A stretch of 5,030 nt of DNA from Chloroflexota bacterium (lineage in GTDB: Bacteria > Chloroflexota > Dehalococcoidia > Lucifugimonadales > JAPUKM01): contig JAPUKM010000112.1 in NCBI GenBank assembly GCA_027295645.1, forward strand, positions 1-5,030, read 5' to 3'. Shown piece by piece: positions 1 through 4,785 of the stretch. The number at the start of each line of letters is the position of its first letter. The stretch's first letter is position 1. A program made the translations under genes and the position numbers. A model generated the notes under the pieces. It was not told the DNA's origin. It did not search any database and was given only the letters and a program-made list of their open reading frames with translations.

Positions 1-1
1 C

Positions 2-1792
2 CGCATCACCATGGTCTACCAGGACCCGGCCACATCGTTGAATCCCACCATGCGGGTCGGGCCCCAGGTAGAGGAGGTGTTGCGGGAGCACCTGGCTATG
101 GATTCGCGGCGGGCCCGGGAACGGACGGCGGAGCTCTTCGATAGTGTCGGTCTTACCGATGCGGAGCACATCGGCAAACGTTACCCCCACCAGTTGAGCG
201 GCGGTATGCAACAGCGGGTGGTGATTGCGATGGCGTTGGCGTGCGAGCCCGATCTGCTGGTTATGGACGAGCCCACCACCGGCCTCGACGTCACTACAGA
301 GGCGACCATCCTGGACCTGGTGGTTGACCTGAAGCATCGGGTAAACGCCGGTATCCTATATGTAAGTCACAATCTGGGTGTGATTGCACGTGTTGCTGAT
401 CGCGTAGCGGTGATGTATGCCGGACAGACCGTTGAGCAAGCGCCGGTGGTAGAGCTTTTCAAGCACCCGCGCCACCCATATACCATGGGGCTGCTCAGCT
501 GTGTTCCAAAGCCGCCCACGGACGATGGCAAGGTTACCAAGCTCAGCGCCATCCCCGGTTTCGTTTTTCCGCCCGGTGAGCAGACCGCCGAGGCCTGCCT
601 GTTTGCCTCCCGGTGTCCCATGGTGCAGGACTCCTGTCGAACAACGATGCCCGATTTGGCCAGCGTGGATGGACACCAATCCCGCTGCTTCTTTGCGGAT
701 GATGTCCGCCCAGAGATCTGGGGTGAACCAGAGGCACGAGATGAAAGCCCCGCAGCTACTGCTGAACCGGTACTCGCAGCAAGAGGTATACAACGGTTTT
801 TTGGTCACTGGCAGCGTAAGTACATACTCTTCGGCCCACGGGTACGACCACCAGTACGTGCAGTGACCAACGTCGATTTTGACGTCGGAGCCGGCAGGAC
901 CCTCGGCATTGTGGGCGAAAGCGGCTCCGGCAAGACCACCGTCGCCCGGACGGTGGTCGGCCTCGTCCCGCGTGATCGGGGCAAGCTTCGGTTTCGCACG
1001 GAAGAGTTGTCCCGCGGGGTGTCAGAGCGGACGCAGGAGCAGCTGGCTGCGCTACGGATGGTGTTCCAAAACCCAACATCTTCACTGAACCCCAAGCTTC
1101 CCATCCGCCACTCAATTCTCCGCTCATTGCGGAAGTTCGGAGGGCTGGGACGGAAGGAAAGCCGTGAACGGGCTATAGAGTTACTGGAGGCCGTTGGACT
1201 GGACAGTTCGTATCTGAACAGCGCGCCAGGAGAGTTGAGCGGCGGCCAGCAGCAGCGCGTGGCGCTGGCAGGCGCATTCGCCGCCAACCCCGATCTCATC
1301 GTCGCAGATGAGGCGGTCTCGGCCCTGGATGTCTCCATCCAAGCCCAGGTGCTTAATCTGCTGGAGGAGCATCAACGAGAGGTCGGGACCTCCTATATCT
1401 TCATCTCACATGATCTGGGCGTTGTTCGCTACATCTCAGACGATATCGTTGTGCTCTATGCTGGACATGTAGCCGAAGCGGGACCCGCAGAGGCGGTGCT
1501 GAACGCGCCGTCGCATCCGTACACTGAGGCGCTGCTATCAGCAGCACCGGTGCCGGATCCTGAAGCGCCCCCTGCTCGTATCCGACTTCCAGGGTCCGTG
1601 CCGACGCTTCGCGAGGCTTTCAAGGGCTGTTCCTTCGCTGGGCGCTGTCCACGCAAGATAGGGCCCATCTGTGACAACACTCCGCCTCCCTCCCGCACTG
1701 GGCCGGACTCATCTGATCACGTCATCTACTGCCACATCCCCGTTGATGAATTGGCGGCGATGCAACGAGAGCCGGTGGCAGGGGCAAGATAG
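2..1792 (+). CDS. Fused oligopeptide/dipeptide ABC transporter ATP-binding protein (DppD-DppF-like), 5' truncated
   Basis: This cytoplasmic ATPase would drive uptake of peptides or similar solutes through a Dpp/Opp/Nik-type permease. The frame is open to the left edge, and the ATG at 11 lies inside the first Q-loop (VYQDP), so it is not the start; the first Walker A is outside the window. Residues counted from that Met: half 1 has the signature LSGGMQQR (62-69), Walker B LLVMDEP (82-88), D-loop GLDV (91-94), H-loop H120 and the oligopeptide-family tail HPYTMGLL (155-162). Half 2 has Walker A GESGSGKTT (302-310), Q-loop VFQNP (351-355), signature LSGGQQQR (409-416), Walker B LIVADEA (429-435), D-loop SALD (437-440), H-loop H467 and tail HPYTEALL (502-509). 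Walker B has DEA where DEP is usual, but the catalytic Glu is kept. Each half ends in a four-Cys motif (C196, C202, C209, C226; C540, C546, C554, C574). Permease and binding-protein genes are expected upstream. The substrate cannot be read from this part. Confidence 0.95.
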   Translation, partial: RITMVYQDPATSLNPTMRVGPQVEEVLREHLAMDSRRARERTAELFDSVGLTDAEHIGKRYPHQLSGGMQQRVVIAMALACEPDLLVMDEPTTGLDVTTEATILDLVVDLKHRVNAGILYVSHNLGVIARVADRVAVMYAGQTVEQAPVVELFKHPRHPYTMGLLSCVPKPPTDDGKVTKLSAIPGFVFPPGEQTAEACLFASRCPMVQDSCRTTMPDLASVDGHQSRCFFADDVRPEIWGEPEARDESPAATAEPVLAARGIQRFFGHWQRKYILFGPRVRPPVRAVTNVDFDVGAGRTLGIVGESGSGKTTVARTVVGLVPRDRGKLRFRTEELSRGVSERTQEQLAALRMVFQNPTSSLNPKLPIRHSILRSLRKFGGLGRKESRERAIELLEAVGLDSSYLNSAPGELSGGQQQRVALAGAFAANPDLIVADEAVSALDVSIQAQVLNLLEEHQREVGTSYIFISHDLGVVRYISDDIVVLYAGHVAEAGPAEAVLNAPSHPYTEALLSAAPVPDPEAPPARIRLPGSVPTLREAFKGCSFAGRCPRKIGPICDNTPPPSRTGPDSSDHVIYCHIPVDELAAMQREPVAGAR

Positions 1793-1820
1793 CAACTCCG
1801 AGGGTACGCTCCCCTTTCGT

Positions 1821-2073
1821 TTATTCCTCCTCGCCGCTCGCATACCTCCAGCGTTTCAAGAAGCTCAGCAGCCCCTCAGGCGGGCTGTATCCATGTGCTG
1901 GCAGCCGTAGGACGAAACTGCGGGCGCACAAGCACGCCTAATCCGTCCGGAGGTAATGCGAGAAAAGCATCCTCGAAGGGAGCTAGTGTCCGGTCATAGT
2001 CCAACAGGAGCACTCTAGTTTGGGCACGGGCCAACTTGAGGAAGAACTGGTCACTTGGCGTGGGAAGCGTCAT
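1821..2073 (-). pseudogene. Trehalose-phosphatase-like HAD gene remnant: internal deletion plus frameshift
   Basis: The ATG at 2073-2071 has an AGGTG-type ribosome site just upstream (2080-2076). The product begins with a hydrophobic strand and the HAD nucleophile motif LLLDYDRTLAPF (residues 22-33; DxDxT = D25, D27, T29), as in OtsB-type trehalose-6-phosphate phosphatases. The next residues are EDAFLAL (34-40) and GLGVLVR...PTAA, which resemble the end of that family, where GDDxTDEDAF is normally about 200 residues further on. The middle, including the cap domain and the Lys and GDD motifs, is therefore missing, with the join near 1974/1975. After W-I-Q (1893-1885) the frame hits TGA at 1878-1876. 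Shifting by one base in the C-run near 1884 gives PPEGLLSFLKRW and a stop at 1823-1821, again like a phosphatase C-terminus. It cannot encode a working enzyme. Family assignment is from recalled motifs; the deletion is inferred, while the frameshift is visible in the sequence. It converges on the ABC gene, 28 nt away. Confidence 0.72.
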
Positions 2074-2160
2074 GGCACCTGCTCACGCCACGCTCCGTTC
2101 GCCAGGTAGCGAATGGACACGTTGAGTGCGGGCAAATTGTAGGGTAGCGATATGTGGTGC
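2072..2160 (-). pseudogene. Possible C-terminal remnant of a gene once coupled to the phosphatase
   Basis: Between the stop of the zinc-ribbon gene and the phosphatase remnant, the minus strand holds an open frame ending ...SIRYLANGAWREQVP. Its TGA overlaps the phosphatase ATG as ATGA, the classic arrangement of translationally coupled genes. The same frame stays open further back (to 2417), but there it only antisense-shifts through the intact zinc-ribbon gene, so any real remnant would be limited to about 29 codons. I do not recognise the family. The alternative is plain intergenic sequence that happens to be open. Confidence 0.22.
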
Positions 2161-2448
2161 TCAGGCCCGCATGCTGCTGAAGCACTCGCCACAATAAACT
2201 GGGCGAATCCCCGTAGGTTTAAAGGGTACCTCGGTCTCAACACCGCACTGGGCACAGACAGCCGCGTGCATCTCCCTAGGACGGTCTCTGTCCCCTTGCC
2301 GCTGCTCCTTGCGCTCCGTGCGGCAATTGCGACACCTGCGAGGCTCGTTTTGAAGCCCTCGGCCAGCATAGAATTCCTGCTCTCCAGCGGTGAACAGGAA
2401 TTGAGTGCCGCAGTCAATGCAGGTCAGCTCCTTGTCAGCGTACTCCAT
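2161..2448 (-). CDS. Small double zinc-ribbon protein (four CxxC pairs)
   Basis: This is a 95-residue soluble protein with no signal peptide or membrane segment. Four CxxC knuckles are visible: C10-C13 with C39-C42, and C65-C68 with C86-C89. The second set is exactly CxxC-x17-CxxC. The N-terminal half has the pattern LTCxDCGxxFxFTAGEQEFYAxxGxxNEPxRCxxCR, which I recognise from the 'probable zinc-ribbon' (zf-trcl-like) proteins common in Chloroflexota and other bacteria. The C-terminal half (MHAAVCAQCGVETEVPF...PVYCGECF) is the usual partner ribbon. The two ribbons are joined by a charged Arg/Gln/Asp-rich linker (about 43-58). Each probably binds one Zn2+. The function is unknown; nucleic-acid or ribosome-related binding is a reasonable but unproven guess. 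Start chosen for GAGGGGG 7 nt upstream (2462-2456). It is complete, length matches the family as I recall it, and it is transcribed divergently from the nitroreductase cluster. Confidence 0.9.
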   Translation of the reverse strand: MEYADKELTCIDCGTQFLFTAGEQEFYAGRGLQNEPRRCRNCRTERKEQRQGDRDRPREMHAAVCAQCGVETEVPFKPTGIRPVYCGECFSSMRA

Positions 2449-2455
2449 TGGGCCA

Positions 2456-2462
2456 CCCCCTC
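2456..2462 (-). promoter_or_regulatory. Ribosome binding site of the zinc-ribbon gene
   Basis: On the minus strand GAGGGGG lies 7 nt before the ATG at 2448-2446. It supports that start over any other in the frame. Confidence 0.6.
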
Positions 2463-2560
2463 ATTGATCAACATGCCTCCGGTCGGTCACCCAATGGCCG
2501 GCGCGACAAAACAGCACCTACTACGGACCGGGAACCTTGAACCAGAGATTTCAACCACTA

Positions 2561-2566
2561 AGTATA
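2561..2566 (-). promoter_or_regulatory. Possible -10 hexamer (TATACT) for the zinc-ribbon gene
   Basis: Read on the minus strand, 2566-2561 is TATACT, one mismatch from TATAAT. It would give a leader of roughly 100 nt before the zinc-ribbon start. No good -35 lies 16-18 bp further upstream, so this is a weak candidate. Confidence 0.2.
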
Positions 2567-2580
2567 CGCCATGAATGCAA

Positions 2581-2600
2581 CCGCCTCCGTGTTGAGGCGG
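2581..2600. repeat. Perfect 7-bp inverted repeat (CCGCCTC-N6-GAGGCGG) in the divergent intergenic region
   Basis: The arms at 2581-2587 and 2594-2600 are exact reverse complements around a 6-nt loop (CGTGTT). It lies between the divergent zinc-ribbon and nitroreductase genes, 142 nt before the latter. No T-run follows on the plus strand, so it is not a typical intrinsic terminator. An operator for a dimeric regulator or an mRNA leader hairpin is possible. Next to it is a direct repeat, GCGAGC at 2606-2611 and 2615-2620. A 7-bp palindrome in GC-rich DNA may also be chance. Confidence 0.4.
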
Positions 2601-2612
2601 AATACGCGAGCA

Positions 2613-2645
2613 TTGCGAGCACGGCGGCGGAATTCGATGTATGAT
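2613..2645 (+). promoter_or_regulatory. Weak candidate promoter for the nitroreductase operon
   Basis: TTGCGA (2613-2618) and TATGAT (2640-2645) resemble sigma-70-type -35 and -10 boxes. They are 21 bp apart, longer than the usual 16-18, so only the -10 may matter. The leader would be about 90 nt. Listed because an operon start is required in this divergent region and nothing better is visible. Confidence 0.2.
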
Positions 2646-2728
2646 ATGGGCTCTGTGGCCATAGGGGAGATAGAGGTGCCCACCAAGGGTGGCGTTTCTA
2701 GTGAAAGCGCTCACAGCAGAGCCAGCAT

Positions 2729-2734
2729 AGGGAG
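2729..2734 (+). promoter_or_regulatory. Ribosome binding site deciding the start of nitroreductase 1
   Basis: AGGGAG lies 7 nt before the ATG at 2742. The same frame is open back to an ATG at 2571, but that start lacks a comparable site, and its extra 57 residues have no counterpart in the two paralogues. Confidence 0.7.
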
Positions 2735-2741
2735 ATACATC

Positions 2742-3350
2742 ATGGATCTATTTGAAGCAATGCATACTCAACGGGCTATTCGTCGCTACAAACCTGACCC
2801 GGTACCCGACGAGGACATCACCAAGATACTGAAGGCTACCGTCCACGCACCCAGCGGGGGTAACCGCCAGCCATGGCACTTCGTCGTTGTCCGTGATGCC
2901 GAGCTGAGGAAAAAGCTCGGCGAGCTCTACTGGGGAGCCACGGAATACGCCCGCGAAAATCTAGGCCTGCACAAGGACACGCCCACCTATAACCGCTCCG
3001 GCTACGACTTCGCCCAGCACATAGGGGAATTCCCGGTGCATATCCTTCCCTGTATCGAAACAGGGAGCGGCGACCCCTTCGGCCGTGGCTCGTCAATCTA
3101 TCCCGCCATACAGAATATGCTGCTGGCAGCCCGGGCCCTGGGCTTGGGCTCATGCTACACCTCAAATATCCGCAACCTCCCCGATTATGAGGAGGCGACC
3201 AGAAAGCTGTTGGGCATTCCGAATACCATGACCATAGCCGCCCTGATACCCATCGGCTATCTTGGGGAGGGGGAGCATTTCGGCGGTGCCAAGCGGAAGC
3301 CACTGGAAGAGGTGGTCTCCTACGATCAATGGGGACAGCACGCGCCGTAG
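2742..3350 (+). CDS. Nitroreductase-family FMN oxidoreductase, copy 1 of 3
   Basis: This 202-residue cytoplasmic flavoprotein probably uses FMN and NAD(P)H to reduce nitro, quinone or enone-type substrates; the real substrate is unknown. Family hallmarks: N-terminal HTQRAIRRYKPDPV (8-21; basic residues that contact the FMN phosphate), APSGGNRQPWHF (36-47; flavin-site Ser38, Asn41 and Gln43-Pro-Trp), the central helix GRGSSIYPAIQNMLLAARALGLG (114-136), and the C-terminal block EHFGGAKRKPLEEVVSYDQWG (178-198). A length near 200 is typical of the compact nitroreductases, which usually act as homodimers with FMN at the interface. The start at 2742 is chosen because both paralogues begin at the same residue and AGGGAG sits 7 nt before it. 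It is the first gene of a three-gene operon, 21 nt before copy 2. By hand alignment it shares 152 of 202 residues (about 75%) with copy 3, and clearly fewer with copy 2 overall. Confidence 0.93.
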   Translation: MDLFEAMHTQRAIRRYKPDPVPDEDITKILKATVHAPSGGNRQPWHFVVVRDAELRKKLGELYWGATEYARENLGLHKDTPTYNRSGYDFAQHIGEFPVHILPCIETGSGDPFGRGSSIYPAIQNMLLAARALGLGSCYTSNIRNLPDYEEATRKLLGIPNTMTIAALIPIGYLGEGEHFGGAKRKPLEEVVSYDQWGQHAP

Positions 3351-3358
3351 TCTGTCGC

Positions 3359-3365
3359 AAGGAGG
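3359..3365 (+). promoter_or_regulatory. Strong ribosome binding site of nitroreductase 2
   Basis: AAGGAGG lies 6 nt before the ATG at 3372. An in-frame ATG at 3381 aligns with the start of the two paralogues but would be 15 nt from this site, so 3372 is preferred and copy 2 gains three residues (MTE). Confidence 0.75.
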
Positions 3366-3371
3366 CACAGC

Positions 3372-3989
3372 ATGACAGAGATGTCGCTATTCGAGGCCAT
3401 CCATACTCAGCGAGCCATTCGCCGGTACAAACCTGACCCCGTGCCGGACGAAGCCATCACCAAGATCCTCGCAGCGGCTACACGGGCGCCCAGCGCACGC
3501 AACTGTCAGCCATGGCACTTCCTGGTTCTCCGCGACGCTGAGTTGAAGCGCAGCTTCGGGGAGATCTACTGGAAGGCCACGCTGGATGGTCGCTCTGACG
3601 GTATTCTGGAGAAGGACACCACCACATTCCCCAAGGTCGGCTTCGATTATGCCGAGCACCTAGGGGAATTCCCGGTGCTGATCATCGTCTGCCTGGAACC
3701 CACCCATCCAAGCTCCCATGACCCCTTCCTCCGCGGTGCCTCTATCTTTCCAGCAATTCAGAACATGATGCTCGCGGCCCGAGCTCTGGGCCTGGGAGCC
3801 TGCTTCACCTCCAATTACCGGCGGCGTGAGGGAGAGGTCAAAGCGCTGTTGGGCATTCCCGACGATGTTCCAACGGCTGGCTGCATCCTCATCGGCTATC
3901 TTGGGGAGGGAGAGCACTTCGGCGGCAGCCGGCGTAAGCCGGTGGAAGAGGTGACATTCTACGACCGATGGGGCCAACGCTCCTCATAG
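3372..3989 (+). CDS. Nitroreductase-family FMN oxidoreductase, copy 2 of 3 (divergent member)
   Basis: This 205-residue protein has the same fold signatures as its neighbours: HTQRAIRRYKPDPV (11-24), APSARNCQPWHF (39-50), RGASIFPAIQNMMLAARALGLG (121-142) and EHFGGSRRKPVEEVTFYDRWG (181-201). It is the odd one out. The GG of APSGGN is AR here, next to the flavin site. The stretch at 67-96, which in copies 1 and 3 reads YWGAT.YARENLGLHK, is replaced by YWKATLDGRSDGILEK and the following loop. The segment after the VCLEP strand has a longer, His/Ser-rich loop (PTHPSSHD, 110-117). These regions commonly shape the substrate pocket in this superfamily, so a different substrate is likely. Despite this, its first 30 aligned residues match copy 1 at 27 positions, better than copy 3 does (22). 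The substrate is unknown. It is the middle gene of the operon, 25 nt before copy 3. Confidence 0.93.
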   Translation: MTEMSLFEAIHTQRAIRRYKPDPVPDEAITKILAAATRAPSARNCQPWHFLVLRDAELKRSFGEIYWKATLDGRSDGILEKDTTTFPKVGFDYAEHLGEFPVLIIVCLEPTHPSSHDPFLRGASIFPAIQNMMLAARALGLGACFTSNYRRREGEVKALLGIPDDVPTAGCILIGYLGEGEHFGGSRRKPVEEVTFYDRWGQRSS

Positions 3990-4003
3990 CGACAGGAAGG
4001 CTT

Positions 4004-4007
4004 GGAG
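4004..4007 (+). promoter_or_regulatory. Ribosome binding site of nitroreductase 3
   Basis: GGAG, in the context TTGGAGAAA, lies 7 nt before the ATG at 4015. An AGGAAGG about 20 nt upstream of the start is too far away to serve it. Confidence 0.55.
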
Positions 4008-4014
4008 AAACACC

Positions 4015-4623
4015 ATGGACGTATTTGAAGCAATGCACACACAACGGGCGATTCGCCGGTACACATCGGACCCGGTATCGAACGAAGAGATCGTCAAGAT
4101 TATGAAGGCCACGACACATGCGCCCAGCGGGGGCAATAGCCAGCCCTGGCACTTCATCGTCGTCCGTGATCCAGAGCAGAGGCGAAAGCTCGGGGATATC
4201 TACTGGGGAGCCACGAAATACGCCCGCGAAAATCTGGGCCTGCACAAGGAGACGCCCACCTATCTCCGCTCCGGCTACGACTTCGCTCAGCACATAGGGG
4301 AATTCCCGGTGCACATCCTTCCATTCGTCGAAACCGGAACCATGGACTCCTTCGGCCGCGGCTCCAACATCTATATGGCAATCCAGAACCTGCTGCTGGC
4401 GGCACGTGCTCTGGGTCTGGGGACCTGCTACACCGGCAACATACGCACTGTCTCCGAGTACGAGGAGGCGGCCAAGAAGTTGCTGGACGTCCCGGATGGT
4501 TGGCACCTGGCCGCCCTGATACCCTTGGGCCACCTAGGACCCGGCGAGCACTTCGGCGGCGCCAGGCGAAAGCCCCTGGAAGAGGTGATCTCCTACGAGC
4601 GGTGGGGACAGCACACGCCGTAG
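4015..4623 (+). CDS. Nitroreductase-family FMN oxidoreductase, copy 3 of 3
   Basis: This 202-residue protein aligns without gaps to copy 1, with 152 identical residues by my count. Signatures: HTQRAIRRYTSDPV (8-21), APSGGNSQPWHF (36-47), GRGSNIYMAIQNLLLAARALGLG (114-136) and EHFGGARRKPLEEVISYERWG (178-198). The pocket region ARENLGLHK-TPTY-RSGYDFAQHIGEFPVHILP is almost the same as in copy 1, so the two probably have related substrates. Differences cluster at 17-30 (TSDPVSNEEIVKIM versus KPDPVPDEDITKIL), 145-165 (TVSEYEEAAKKLLDVPDGWHL) and 171-176. It is the last gene of the operon. Its start is fixed by alignment with copy 1 and by GGAG 7 nt upstream. It is predicted to be a cytoplasmic FMN-dependent NAD(P)H oxidoreductase; the substrate is unknown. 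Confidence 0.93.
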   Translation: MDVFEAMHTQRAIRRYTSDPVSNEEIVKIMKATTHAPSGGNSQPWHFIVVRDPEQRRKLGDIYWGATKYARENLGLHKETPTYLRSGYDFAQHIGEFPVHILPFVETGTMDSFGRGSNIYMAIQNLLLAARALGLGTCYTGNIRTVSEYEEAAKKLLDVPDGWHLAALIPLGHLGPGEHFGGARRKPLEEVISYERWGQHTP

Positions 4624-4683
4624 CCTTAGAGAAAGCCCCTCGGACTGACGATGAGCGAAGCCACTTCCCTTCTCCTCCAGTCC

Positions 4684-4703
4684 CCACAGCGGGTCAGTTG
4701 TGG
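4684..4703 (+). other. Short hairpin CCACA-N10-TGTGG downstream of the nitroreductase operon
   Basis: A 5-bp stem (4684-4688 with 4699-4703) and 10-nt loop lie 60 nt after the last nitroreductase stop. A T-run (4708-4712, CTTTTT context) begins a few bases beyond the stem. It is too weak, and too far from the T-run, for a confident intrinsic terminator, but it is the only terminator-like structure in this gap. It overlaps the -10 candidate below. Confidence 0.2.
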
Positions 4704-4709
4704 TATGCT
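4701..4709 (+). promoter_or_regulatory. Possible extended -10 promoter (TGG-TATGCT) for the FHA gene
   Basis: TGN followed by TATGCT (4704-4709) matches an extended -10 element, two mismatches from TATAAT. No good -35 is visible 17 bp upstream, which extended -10 promoters can tolerate. The leader to the FHA start at 4786 would be about 70 nt. The rest of the gap 4624-4785 shows no gene. Confidence 0.3.
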
Positions 4710-4770
4710 TTTTCCGCCGCTCCACGGATGCACCAGGTCGAAATCACCGGTACACGGGCCAAAACTCGCC

Positions 4771-4776
4771 GGGAGG
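4771..4776 (+). promoter_or_regulatory. Ribosome binding site of the FHA gene
   Basis: GGGAGG lies 9 nt before the ATG at 4786. A second purine-rich match, AGGAG at 4781-4785, directly abuts the start codon and is too close to be used. Confidence 0.6.
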
Positions 4777-4785
4777 TAGTAGGAG

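Larger units (their letters stand above)
2742..4623 (+). repeat. Tandem array of three paralogous nitroreductase genes
   Basis: Three same-strand genes of about 0.6 kb follow each other with gaps of 21 and 25 nt. They share long blocks at the DNA level, for example the ATAGGGGAATTCCCGGTGCA region of copies 1 and 3 (one or two changes in copy 2) and ATCGGCTATCTTGGGGAGGG in copies 1 and 2. Tandem duplication followed by divergence explains this best. Such an array is a substrate for recombination and for misassembly. Confidence 0.85.

Noticed and set aside
805..1338. Long minus-strand frames inside the ABC ATPase gene, and similar ones opposite the nitroreductases (for example 2836-3360, 3889-4533, 4154-4687)
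   Set aside because: High GC content makes antisense frames long. Their translations are Arg/Ser/Pro-rich with no motifs, while the plus strand carries complete conserved domains.
1793..1820. Intrinsic terminator between the convergent ABC gene and the phosphatase remnant
   Set aside because: GGG-TACGCT-CCC followed by a few Ts is present, but a 3-bp stem is too short to support a call.
2152..2574. Plus-strand open frame opposite the zinc-ribbon gene
   Set aside because: It is antisense to a gene with clear conserved CxxC motifs and shows no recognisable domain of its own.
2571..3350. A 259-residue nitroreductase starting at 2571
   Set aside because: The first 57 residues have no counterpart in the two adjacent paralogues, and a good ribosome site precedes the ATG at 2742, where all three align.
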